A DNA stretch of 64,000 bases from an uncultured Clostridia bacterium. GTDB taxonomy: Bacteria; Bacillota; Clostridia; TANB77; CAG-508. Of this stretch, positions 42,968-51,883 are shown piece after piece. The stretch's first letter is position 1. Every line of letters starts with the position of its first letter. The notes beneath the pieces are model-generated. The model was not told where the DNA came from. It worked only from the letters and a program-made list of their open reading frames with translations, and made no database searches. Made by a program: the position numbers and the translations under genes. The stretch is from contig CAKOYQ010000001.1 in assembly GCA_934130935.1 (NCBI GenBank), forward strand, positions 171,537 through 235,536, written 5' to 3'.

Positions 42968-43729
42968 TTATTTTTGTGCATGGCTTTCTCCTGTTAAGTA
43001 ATCAATTACTATCCCTGGTTGTACATTATAACAATACACATTAAAACAAACTCCTTTTCCATTATCTTCTACTGACCACGCTTCCATCTCTACTCCACTT
43101 GCAAGAAGGTTTTCACCTTCATAAATAGGTGTCACTCTATATAAAACATGATTTTTTCCATGATTATCAATATATTCAGCCACTTTATTTTCAAATGGTA
43201 ACATTCCTTCTGTATTTAAATATCGTGTTCCTGTAATTAAATTTTGTTTATTTGCATTTTCTGCCGAAAGTTGCCAACCTATTAAATGACAACGGTTATA
43301 TAAATATTTGTCTTTAATTAAATTGTCATATCTTTTTTGTACCCATCCTGAAAGATTTTTTACACTACCAATGTCACCACGTTCTTCTCCTTTTTTAGGC
43401 ATTGTTTCTTTACATACATTTGCAAATGCTACACCACTCCTCCCTAAATCATCCCACTCACTGTATCTTTCAAAACTATTAGTAGTATAATCTTTATCAG
43501 TAAAATATGGGATATTATTGTTTATTTCAATGTAAGGACTTGATGTATATTCTGGGATTTTTGATAAATCAAATGTTTCTGCTTGATTTATGTTCTCTGT
43601 GTTATTATTTTGATTTGTTGTTACTTCGTTTTGGCTCATATAGCCTGATATCATAATACATGTCAGTATTGCTATTGATGCAATTATTTGCCATATATTT
43701 TGTTTTTTATTATTTTTTCTTTTGCTCAT
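42968..43729 (-). CDS. Membrane-anchored DNA/RNA non-specific endonuclease (EndA/DNA-entry type)
   Basis: 253 residues with an N-terminal hydrophobic anchor or signal (about 13-31) and a beta-beta-alpha-metal nuclease domain. The motif RCHLIGWQLSAENANKQNLITG near 150-170 (shown in part: RCHLIGW and N...NLITG) has the catalytic His and metal-binding Asn. It resembles streptococcal EndA-like nucleases that degrade DNA at the cell surface. Full length for the family. Confidence 0.85.
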   Translation of the reverse strand: MSKRKNNKKQNIWQIIASIAILTCIMISGYMSQNEVTTNQNNNTENINQAETFDLSKIPEYTSSPYIEINNNIPYFTDKDYTTNSFERYSEWDDLGRSGVAFANVCKETMPKKGEERGDIGSVKNLSGWVQKRYDNLIKDKYLYNRCHLIGWQLSAENANKQNLITGTRYLNTEGMLPFENKVAEYIDNHGKNHVLYRVTPIYEGENLLASGVEMEAWSVEDNGKGVCFNVYCYNVQPGIVIDYLTGESHAQK

Positions 43730-43746
43730 AATTCCTCCATTTTAGT

Positions 43747-43784
43747 GAGGAGGGGCCTATTTTAGCCCCTCCTCCTATTTTTTT
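43747..43784. terminator. GC-rich stem-loop between yjjX-like gene and nuclease operon
   Basis: GAGGAGGGGC and GCCCCTCCTC form a strong stem with an 8-base loop. The T run is on the plus-strand side, so on the minus strand it ends the yjjX-like gene only as a hairpin without a T tract. It lies just upstream of the nuclease ribosome binding site. Confidence 0.6.
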
Positions 43785-44271
43785 ACCAATTTCTTATTCC
43801 AGATAGTGCCATAATCGTGGCCTCCCTTACGTGATCTTCTCTAGTTTCTAATCCCCGTGTAAGTTGTCTCACTCCACCTTTTCCATTAAAGACTTCATCT
43901 AATACTGATGCTAATCCAATTTCTTTAATTCTGGGAATTAATGAATTCGGAATAGGATATGCTTGGCTTAGGCCAAATTCTTTCTTTCCATTCTTTGCTT
44001 TTATGCAAACTACCTGCACATTGAACCAATTTCCACACATGGAAATTAATCCTCCCTCACAGGCTACTGCATAATCATAACTCACATTGCTTTTCTCAAG
44101 TTCTTCTACCCTGTTTGCAGCTCCCTGCATTACCTCTTCATTTAATGGTTGTTCTGGAACTTTTGATGTCACTTTCATCACTTCAACATCAACTATCCCA
44201 AAATATTCTTCAAATACTTTGGTAATAGGCCTTACTTTTGCCCGGTTTTCACTGCCTATTAATACTTTCAT
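43783..44271 (-). CDS. yjjX: Inosine/xanthosine triphosphatase (DUF84/YjjX-like)
   Basis: 162 residues with the family start MKVLIGSENRAKVRPI, the VTSKVPEQPLNEEVM block and the ACEGG metal-binding motif near 70. YjjX enzymes hydrolyse ITP and XTP to clear damaged purine nucleotides. Base composition and codon use are clearly richer in G+C than in neighbours, so it may be acquired. It has an AGGAGA site and stands alone. Confidence 0.88.
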   Translation of the reverse strand: MKVLIGSENRAKVRPITKVFEEYFGIVDVEVMKVTSKVPEQPLNEEVMQGAANRVEELEKSNVSYDYAVACEGGLISMCGNWFNVQVVCIKAKNGKKEFGLSQAYPIPNSLIPRIKEIGLASVLDEVFNGKGGVRQLTRGLETREDHVREATIMALSGIRNW

Positions 44272-44371
44272 TCTACTATCTCCTTTTAGGTTGATGCTTT
44301 TATTATAACATTTTTTTTGAAATTTGTATATATTTTTCCATAATTTTTTATTTTTGTCACTTTATGCTAAT

Positions 44372-45637
44372 TTATCTTTTAACTCCATTTTGAAAAGTAT
44401 CTTGCCTACTAATTTTTTCCACATTTTCTATAACTGTTTTTATTATCATTTTTGATATTGGGTTAGTTATAGATTTCGGACTATCACTATATTTTTCTAG
44501 GATTGGCAAACTCTCTTCATTTCTTTTAGACGTCTCTGATTCACTTCCAGCTAAATTTAATCCTGCATTATTAGCAGAAATTATCGCTCTTGAAACTGCT
44601 CCTTCTACATCACTTTTATCTTTTACCCTATAACTTTTTGATTGTAAATATTCTATGTATTCTGCCCCTGATGAATGTAATGTATCAATAGCATGTTTAT
44701 ATAATTTATGTCCAGCATAATTCAATGGAGTTAATATATCAAATTCTGTTACATTAAATCTTTCAATATCTTTTTTTTCGCCAACAGACACTTTATAATA
44801 ATTTCTCCAATTATATTGTACTGCTCCTGAAATAATATCTTTAATTCCTATTAATCCTAAATCATGTTTTAACTCTTGCATAGTAGAACCAGTTCCAATA
44901 TTATCATCCAATAATAAAATTGTTTTACCTTTTTGTAATATTCTATCACTTGATATTAAATCAACTATTGATGCAGACTTTATATTTGTGGTTTCTTCTA
45001 TATATTTACTTTTTAAAGTATTAGTAAAATTATATCCATACATTGCTTTTAAGAATGGTCCTATATAAATACTTCCATATCCTGGTGTTAACACTTCTAT
45101 TTCTTCTGGTTCTTTTTTCATCTTTAGTGACTGAAAGAAAATATATAACATAGCTTTATTATCCATTTCTATTGCTCTCTTGGCACAATTTTCTAAGCCT
45201 ACAGGTAATATATTTCTATAATCTAAATTAATAACACCTTTATTTGATAATAATACTAATATGTTTCTTACATCTTCCATTAGGCAATCTTCTGCCTGTT
45301 TTAATTGCATTTCTACAGTTTTGTTTTTCTTTTTGCCTTGTATGTATTCTTCAAATTTTTTAAAATACACCTTTGCAGAGCAATTTAGCATATTTTCTAA
45401 TATAACAAAATTTCTCTTTGTCAACTCTCTTGTTAATTTTAATTTTAATTCTTCTCTGTCCATTGCCAACTCTGTCATACTTTTAACATTATAATATTCT
45501 TTTGAACGTGATAGATATGTCTGAATTTCTCCATTTTCTCCAATAACTGGTGTTACATACTTTTCTATTCCATTAACATCATCTAAATTTATTATTCCTA
45601 ATATATCAAACTCTTTTAGTTCTAATTTCTCACTCAT
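44372..45637 (-). CDS. Phosphoribosyltransferase-domain protein
   Basis: 421 residues. The PRPP-binding signature LLLDDNIGTGSTM is at 241-253, with a preceding long helical domain and the usual upstream block (EIEVLTPGYGSIYIGP near 180). The C-terminal tail (370-421) is polar and probably disordered. The length exceeds that of plain salvage enzymes. The ATG directly follows the stop codon of the NADAR-like gene (TAA-ATG with no gap), so translation is coupled. It probably acts in nucleotide or NAD-derived metabolism together with it. Confidence 0.7.
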   Translation of the reverse strand: MSEKLELKEFDILGIINLDDVNGIEKYVTPVIGENGEIQTYLSRSKEYYNVKSMTELAMDREELKLKLTRELTKRNFVILENMLNCSAKVYFKKFEEYIQGKKKNKTVEMQLKQAEDCLMEDVRNILVLLSNKGVINLDYRNILPVGLENCAKRAIEMDNKAMLYIFFQSLKMKKEPEEIEVLTPGYGSIYIGPFLKAMYGYNFTNTLKSKYIEETTNIKSASIVDLISSDRILQKGKTILLLDDNIGTGSTMQELKHDLGLIGIKDIISGAVQYNWRNYYKVSVGEKKDIERFNVTEFDILTPLNYAGHKLYKHAIDTLHSSGAEYIEYLQSKSYRVKDKSDVEGAVSRAIISANNAGLNLAGSESETSKRNEESLPILEKYSDSPKSITNPISKMIIKTVIENVEKISRQDTFQNGVKR

Positions 45638-46252
45638 TTAATTTTCCACCTTTAAAAAATCTTTTAAACAATTTAACTGCTTTTCAAACTCATATCTTGT
45701 AAAAACAGTATCACTTTTTTCTTTTCCACCCATTGTATGTATTATGTTTCTTTCACAATCCTTCAATACATTTCTATATAGTGGATTTTGAATCGCTGAA
45801 ATATACATCTCATCTACTAAGTCATCAAATTCTTCACTATATCTATTTATTTTTTCACCTTGCCAGTACACTATTCCAGTTTCTTTCCAATCATATCCAC
45901 TACACACTTTTACATAGTTAGAATTTAAAGCTGTATATTCAAATACCATATTTTGCATTGTTATATCTTTAAATTTTATTCCCTGAAAAAATGCCTCAAT
46001 ACATTTCAATTTTTTTCCTCTAAATTCGAATTCATATGGAAATAAGTTTGATAATACTTTTGCATACGGACCTGAATGCTTATACCCTACATTTATCCAT
46101 TTTTCACAATCACCAATTTCTTTCCCTTCTTCATCTATCAATGGTTCTCCATCATAATATTCTTTTCCATCTATTTCTTCTACGTTTTTCATTTCATATT
46201 TATATTTCTCCTTAAATTCTTTGAATTTTTTTAATTCATCTATTTTATCCAT
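45638..46252 (-). CDS. NADAR-like protein (YbiA-related fold)
   Basis: 204 residues. The central block LSNLFPYEFEFRGKKLK followed by CIEAFFQGIKFKD, and later YWQGEKINRYSEEF and NPLYRNVL, fit the NADAR/YbiA pattern. NADAR proteins hydrolyse N-glycosidic bonds in ADP-ribose-type compounds, riboflavin intermediates or ADP-ribosylated guanine. An acidic N-terminal extension of about 55 residues is unusual. The start has AAAGGAAAGGA upstream. The family call is by pattern and should be confirmed by profile search. Confidence 0.6.
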   Translation of the reverse strand: MDKIDELKKFKEFKEKYKYEMKNVEEIDGKEYYDGEPLIDEEGKEIGDCEKWINVGYKHSGPYAKVLSNLFPYEFEFRGKKLKCIEAFFQGIKFKDITMQNMVFEYTALNSNYVKVCSGYDWKETGIVYWQGEKINRYSEEFDDLVDEMYISAIQNPLYRNVLKDCERNIIHTMGGKEKSDTVFTRYEFEKQLNCLKDFLKVEN

Positions 46253-46341
46253 ATATTTTGTTCCTTTCCTTTTATTTATTTTGTATATAATAATACCATT
46301 TTAACAGATTATCGTTATATTTTCAAGGCCAATTCCACCTT

Positions 46342-46374
46342 AAAAGAGAGAGCCTATTTAGAGACCCCCTCTTT
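46342..46374 (-). terminator. Probable terminator of clpB
   Basis: On the minus strand AAAGAGGGGGTCTCT and the complementary GGCTCTCTCTTT form an imperfect stem with a short T tract, shortly after the clpB stop. Mismatches make it weak. Confidence 0.4.
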
Positions 46375-46388
46375 GTTCACATTTATCA

Positions 46389-48986
46389 TTAATCATTTTT
46401 TATATATAATTCATCATTATTACAGTCAATTACCACTTTGCTATTAGGCAAAATTTCTTGAGTTAAAATCTTTTTAGCAATTAAAGTTTCAAGTTTCTTC
46501 TGCACAAATCTTTTTAAAGGTCTTGCACCATAAACTTCATCATATCCATTATCAATTAAATAATCTTTAGCAGGTTGAGTTAATTCTAATTTGATATGTT
46601 TATCATCAAGCCTTTTTTCCAAGTCTTTAATAAGAAGTTCCAATATTTTTGAAATTTCATTTTTCATAAGTGGTTTGTAAAATACTATTTCATCCAAACG
46701 ATTTAAAAATTCAGGTCTAAAGCTTCTTTTTAATAATTCTGATACTTTTTGTTTTGCTTCTTCTGAAATTTCGCCATTTTCTTGAATTCCTTCTAATATA
46801 TAATCAGAACCCAAATTTGAAGTTAATATTATTATAGTATTCTTAAAGTCAACTGTTCTTCCTTGTGAATCTGTTATACGTCCATCATCTAATACTTGTA
46901 ATAAAATGTTAAATACATCTGGATGTGCTTTTTCAATTTCATCAAATAAAACTACTGAATATGGTTTTCTTCTTACTGCCTCTGTTAATTGTCCACCCTC
47001 TTCATATCCTACATATCCTGGAGGTGCACCAATCAATCTTGAAACAGAATATTTTTCCATATATTCAGACATATCAATTCTTACTATATTGTGTTCATCA
47101 TCAAATAAACTTTCTGCAAGAGATTTTGCAAGTTCAGTCTTACCAACACCTGTTGGACCTAAGAACATAAATGAACCTATAGGTCTACGTGGATCTCCAA
47201 TTCCTGCTCTTGAACGCATTATTGCTTGTGAAACTTTTTCAACTGCTTCATCTTGACCAATTACTCTTTTATGAAGTATTTTATCAAGATTTAAGATTTT
47301 CTCTCTTTCTCCTTCCATCAATTTTGTAACAGGTATCCCTGTCCATCTTGATATGATTTTTGCGATTTCCTCTTCTGTTACTTTATTTCTTAATAGTCCA
47401 TCTTCTTTGCTTTTTTCTGATATTTCCTCTTCATGTTGTAGCTCTTTTTGTAATTCTGGTAACTTTCCATATCTTAATTCTGCAACCTTATTCAAATCAT
47501 AGTTTCTTTCTGCTTGTTCAATTTGTGCATTTGTTTGTTCAATCTCTTCACGTAATTTTTGAACTTTTCCTATTGCAGCTTTTTCATTTTCCCATTTTGC
47601 TTTCATTCCATCAAATTTAGTTTTTAGTTCTGATTTCTCTTTTTGAATATCAGCTAAACGTTGTTTAGAAATCTCATCTTTTTCTTTGCTTAATGCTGTT
47701 TCTTCTATTTCTAATTGCATTATTTTTCTTGAAACCTCGTCAAGTTCTGTTGGCATTGATTCCATTTCTGTTTTTATCATAGCACAAGCTTCATCAATTA
47801 AATCTATTGCTTTATCTGGTAAAAATCTATCTGATATATATCTATGTGATAATGTTGCAGCAGAAATTAAGGCATTATCTGCAATCTTAACACCATGATA
47901 TACTTCATATCTTTCTTTTAAGCCTCTTAAAATTGATATTGTATCTTCTACTGACGGTTCATCAACCATTACAGGTTGAAAACGTCTCTCAAGAGCTTGG
48001 TCTTTCTCTATATATTGTCTATACTCATTTAAGGTTGTTGCACCTATACAATGTAATTCTCCTCTTGCCAACATTGGTTTTAATAAATTACCTGCATCCA
48101 TTGCTCCATCTGTCTTTCCAGCACCTACTATTGTGTGAATTTCATCTATAAACAATATAATTCTGCCTTCACTTTTCTTTACTTCTTGCAAAACTGCTTT
48201 AAGTCTTTCTTCGAACTCTCCTCTATATTTTGCACCAGCTACAAGTAAGCCCATATCAAGTGAAAATATTGTACATTCCTTTAGACCTTCTGGCACATCT
48301 CCCCTAACTATTCTTAATGCTAACCCTTCTGCTATAGCTGTTTTACCTACACCAGGTTCACCAATCAAACATGGATTATTTTTAGTCTTTCTTGACAATA
48401 TACGAATAACATTTCTTATTTCTGTATCTCTCCCTATTACTGGATCTAATTTTTGTTCTCTAGCCATTTGTGTTAAATCTTGCCCATATTTCTTTAAAAC
48501 ATCATAAGTATCTTCAGGATTATCAGATGTTACTCTTGTATTTCCTCTAACATCAAATAAAGCCTTTAAAAACTCATTTTTTGTAATACTATATCTTCTA
48601 AAAATTTCTTTTATATTACTATTTGCATTATTAAAAATTGCAAGCATTATATGTTCAACAGAAACATATTCATCTTTCATTTTTTTCGCAATCGATTCTG
48701 AATCAGCCAAAACTTTGTCAACGTCTTGTGCAACATAAATTCCATCACTTGGTCTTGCACCTCCTGTCATTTTGGGCTTATTTTCTATCTTATTTCTAAT
48801 TTCATTTTCAATGCTTTCTTCGTCCCCTATTTTTTTGATTAGTTCTTTTATTAAACTATTTTCTTGTTCTAATAATGCTAATAATAAATGTTCTTGCTCT
48901 ACTTGTGCATTTTGGTTTTCCATTGCTAGTGTTTGTGCATTTTGTATTGCTTCTAATGATTTTTGAGTAAATTTTTGAATATTCAT
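46389..48986 (-). CDS. clpB: ClpB protein disaggregase
   Basis: The start is the ATG at 48984-48986, since AAAGGAGG lies 8-10 bases before it; 865 residues. It has the Clp N domain (about 1-145), the first AAA+ module (GEPGVGKTAIAEG near 205), the middle coiled-coil domain (about 405-530) and the second AAA+ module (GPTGVGKTELAKS near 605). It works with DnaK to resolve protein aggregates. Its promoter is overlapped by a CIRCE operator and its leader carries two REP-like units. Confidence 0.96.
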   Translation of the reverse strand: MNIQKFTQKSLEAIQNAQTLAMENQNAQVEQEHLLLALLEQENSLIKELIKKIGDEESIENEIRNKIENKPKMTGGARPSDGIYVAQDVDKVLADSESIAKKMKDEYVSVEHIMLAIFNNANSNIKEIFRRYSITKNEFLKALFDVRGNTRVTSDNPEDTYDVLKKYGQDLTQMAREQKLDPVIGRDTEIRNVIRILSRKTKNNPCLIGEPGVGKTAIAEGLALRIVRGDVPEGLKECTIFSLDMGLLVAGAKYRGEFEERLKAVLQEVKKSEGRIILFIDEIHTIVGAGKTDGAMDAGNLLKPMLARGELHCIGATTLNEYRQYIEKDQALERRFQPVMVDEPSVEDTISILRGLKERYEVYHGVKIADNALISAATLSHRYISDRFLPDKAIDLIDEACAMIKTEMESMPTELDEVSRKIMQLEIEETALSKEKDEISKQRLADIQKEKSELKTKFDGMKAKWENEKAAIGKVQKLREEIEQTNAQIEQAERNYDLNKVAELRYGKLPELQKELQHEEEISEKSKEDGLLRNKVTEEEIAKIISRWTGIPVTKLMEGEREKILNLDKILHKRVIGQDEAVEKVSQAIMRSRAGIGDPRRPIGSFMFLGPTGVGKTELAKSLAESLFDDEHNIVRIDMSEYMEKYSVSRLIGAPPGYVGYEEGGQLTEAVRRKPYSVVLFDEIEKAHPDVFNILLQVLDDGRITDSQGRTVDFKNTIIILTSNLGSDYILEGIQENGEISEEAKQKVSELLKRSFRPEFLNRLDEIVFYKPLMKNEISKILELLIKDLEKRLDDKHIKLELTQPAKDYLIDNGYDEVYGARPLKRFVQKKLETLIAKKILTQEILPNSKVVIDCNNDELYIKND

Positions 48987-49003
48987 AATCACTCCTCCTT
49001 TTT

Positions 49004-49068
49004 GGGACATATGGGGTCGGTTCCATTTTTGCCCTTAGGGCAATTTGGGGTCGGTTCCGTTTTTTCCC
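49004..49068. repeat. Two tandem REP-like units in the clpB leader
   Basis: Two direct copies (about 49004-49033 and 49038-49068) of the unit with core GGGGTCGGTTCC and GGGC/GCCC-like ends, separated by TTAG-type bases. They lie between the CIRCE promoter and the clpB ribosome binding site, so they would be in the mRNA leader. Confidence 0.85.
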
Positions 49069-49131
49069 TTTGTCCTAACTTAAAAGCACAATCTTTTAAT
49101 ATAGAATGTGCCTCTTTTTATTACATTTATT

Positions 49132-49174
49132 ATTATATCACTTCGTTTTAGCACTGTCAATAGTAGAGTGCTAA
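49132..49174 (-). promoter_or_regulatory. Sigma-A promoter of clpB overlapped by a CIRCE (HrcA) operator
   Basis: The CIRCE element TTAGCACTG-N9-GAGTGCTAA spans 49148-49174 and differs from the consensus at one base. On the minus strand TTGACA (49155-49160), 17 bases and TATAAT (49132-49137) form a perfect promoter whose -35 box lies inside the operator. HrcA binding would therefore block transcription and heat would release it. In many Clostridia and Bacilli clpB is under CtsR instead. Confidence 0.93.
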
Positions 49175-49188
49175 AATGATAAAAATTT

Positions 49189-51334
49189 TTATATTAATCT
49201 TAAACTATTGATTACAACCGTAAAACTACTTAATGTCATAGCTAAACTTGCAAACATTGGATTAATACTTAGTTGAAATAATCCAGTAGCAAGTGGAATC
49301 ATACAAACATTGTAAAATAAAGCCCAAAATAGATTCTCTTTAATAATCTTGATTGTTTTGTTTCCTATATTAAATAACTCACATACAGTTTCCATGTTTT
49401 CATTTAATAATATAACATCTGATGCATCATTACTAATATCTGTTCCATTTTGTACACTTACTCCAACTGTTGCAGCTTTAAGTGCTGGACTATCATTTAT
49501 ACCATCACCAACCATTAAGCAATTTTTATTTTGATTGAGTTCTTTTATCTTTTCTAATTTTTCTTGTGGTGAAACATTACTCACAACCTCAGTTATTTGA
49601 AGTTTATCTGCAATAATTCTTGCAGTTTCATTATTATCACCTGTAAGCATAACAACCTTTTTTCCTTTTTTATGAAGATTATTTATAACTTCTTTCATAT
49701 TCGGCTTTATCTCATCAGCCAACCCAACTATAGATAAAACCTTACTATCAGTAAATAGGTACACTATACTTTCGCCTTTTTTGCTATATTCCTCTTCTTC
49801 TTTTTGAAAAATATTCTCAATATTTTTACTTTTTAAAAATTTATTATTTCCTGCAAAATAGTTTTTACCATTTATTTGTCCTTTTATTCCCATTCCAGCA
49901 ATTTCTTCAAAATCATATACGTCATATGTCTGACTTGCATTTGCAACTATACTTTTCGCAATCGGATGGTTTGACTTTGCCTCTAAACTTTGTAAAATTT
50001 TAAAATTTTCTTCATCTCCAACCATATCAACAACTTGCAATTTTCCAAGTGTTAATGTCCCTGTTTTATCAAACACTATTGTATCTATTTTACTTATTGC
50101 TTCTAAAATTTCACTCGATTTTACTAGAATACCTTTTTTACTACATCTTCCTATTGATACAACCATTGCTAATGGTGTTGCTAATCCCAATGCACATGGA
50201 CATGCAACTACAAGAACACTTACTAATGCTAATATTGCTGTTGTTATATTCTGTTTAATTATAAAATTTAATGCAAAAGATAATATTGCAATTATAAATA
50301 TCGCTGGAACAAAATAGCCACTTATTTTATCTGCAAGTCTTGCAATAGGAGCTTTTGTATTCGTTGCTTCAACTACCATTTGTACTATATTAGAAATGCT
50401 TGAATCTTTACCTATTTTTTCAGCTTCATATTCTATATATCCATTATAATTTATACTTCCAGCAATAACTTTATCTCCCATTTTTTTACTTACTGGATTA
50501 CTTTCACCAGTTATAAAAGATTCGTCTGTATGTGTATTCCCCTTTATGATTACTCCATCAACAGCTATTTTTTCTCCAGGTTTACAGATAACAATGTCGC
50601 CTTTTTTTATTTCATTTATCGTTACTCTTTTTTCTTTTCCATCTTTTAATATAACTCCATTTTGTGGTGTAATTGTTACTAAATTCTTTATTGTATCAAC
50701 AGCTTTTGCTTTGTTTTTTGTATCAATATATCTCCCTATTTTTACAAATAGAATTATCATTGCAGATGCCTCAAAATATAAATTATGAATTGCATGTAAA
50801 TTCCCTCTAAATACTAGAATACTGTTATACAAACTATATCCATAATTTACAATCACTCCAATTCCTACAAGTGAATCCATATTAGGCATTTTATGCCATA
50901 TGTTTTTTATCCCATTTTGAATAATATCTCTTCCAAATATAAGAAATAATGTTGTTAAACCTAGAAGAACTATTGTATATGATTTAGGTGCTATGTCTAT
51001 GTTCAAGCCTTCTGGAACAGGTATATTCAACATATGTCCCATTGAAATATACATTAATATAATTCCTAGTACTGTAAATATCATTATTAATTTAAAATCT
51101 TTTTTGCTTTCTTTTTCATTTCCTTTTTCGCCTAAACTTTTAAAACCTGCATCTTCCACAAATTTTTCTAAGTCTTTTACACTTAAATTGTCTTGATATT
51201 CTATAGATGCGGTTGCCATAACTAGATTTACAGATGCGTTTTCTATTCCGTTCTTGTTTGTTTAAATATTTTTCTAATCCATTTGAGCAAGCACTACATG
51301 TCATCCCCTCAATATTTAAAATAATCTTATTCAT
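49189..51334 (-). pseudogene. copA: Copper-translocating P-type ATPase with N-terminal frameshift
   Basis: The natural start is MNKIILNIEGMTCSACSNG at 51334 with the metal-binding GMTCSAC. An extra base in the minus-strand CAAGAAC (near 51250-51256) breaks the frame. Removing one G gives NKQNGIENASVNLVMATAS, joining the two pieces. The rest is complete: CPCALGLATPLA, DKTGTLT, HPIAKS and GDGINDSPAL. If the shift is real, an internal ATG (51217-51219) would still yield a protein lacking most of the metal-binding domain. The pump exports Cu+ and lies 12 bp downstream of copZ. Confidence 0.87.
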
Positions 51335-51346
51335 TTTTTGCCTCTC

Positions 51347-51553
51347 TTATTGTATTACTTCAAAACCTAGGTTGCTTATTTTGTCTTTTATTTTGTCTAC
51401 ATCAGTACTATCTGTGGCAATTACTTTAACTGTTCCATTTTCGTGATTTGCCTTAACTTCTTCAACTCCAGATATACTACTTACCGCATTTTGAATCCTT
51501 CTTTCACATCCTGTACATTCCATTCCCTCTATTTTAAAATTAATTTCTTTCAT
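51347..51553 (-). CDS. copZ: Copper chaperone CopZ
   Basis: 68 residues forming one heavy-metal-associated domain with metal site GMECTGC near residues 9-15 and the usual C-terminal LGFEV. It hands Cu+ to the CopA pump encoded directly downstream. Length is normal. No CsoR or CopY gene is adjacent in this window, so regulation is unknown. Confidence 0.9.
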   Translation of the reverse strand: MKEINFKIEGMECTGCERRIQNAVSSISGVEEVKANHENGTVKVIATDSTDVDKIKDKISNLGFEVIQ

Positions 51554-51580
51554 TTTAAACTATTACCTCCTATTTTAATT

Positions 51581-51869
51581 AGGGCAATTTGGGGTCGGTT
51601 CCATTTTTGCCCTTTTTCTCTTAAATATGATAATTATTAATATTAAATATAAACTTTAAATGAAATGACGAATATGATTGGAGAAACTTTAGAAATTCTA
51701 CGAAATTTTATGGAAAGAGTTCACGAGAGTGGAAGGGTGCCATAAAATAAGTTAGAATTTCTTAAGTTTCGTAATGAATCGAGAGAATGTAATGCAAAGT
51801 TTATATTTAATATTAATAAATTAGCTATGTTATAAAAGGGCAAAAATGGAACCGACCCCAAATTGCCCT
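51581..51869. repeat. Two inverted REP-like units enclosing a MITE-like element
   Basis: The 33-base unit at 51581-51613 and its reverse complement at 51837-51869 are identical over their length by eye. The space between them is almost entirely the 186-bp MITE-like element. Compare 8905-9020, where a similar inverted pair has only a short loop. This region (51554-51883) holds no gene. Confidence 0.9.
51634..51819. repeat. MITE-like 186-bp palindromic element, copy B
   Basis: The terminal inverted repeat is perfect over about 24 bases (TTATTAATATTAAATATAAA and four more). It is the reverse complement of copy A at 28778-28962, apart from scattered substitutions. In the outer arms, copy A has CA paired with TG where copy B has TT paired with AA, so pairing is kept although the bases differ. 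Confidence 0.87.
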
Positions 51870-51883
51870 CAAATGTTCCTTTT

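Noticed and set aside
46906..47256. Plus-strand open frame opposite clpB
   Set aside because: Antisense shadow of a well-conserved AAA+ domain; no ribosome binding site.
48963..49151. Short open frame through the clpB leader
   Set aside because: It would translate two REP-like units and the promoter; it has no start signal and overlaps the clpB start.
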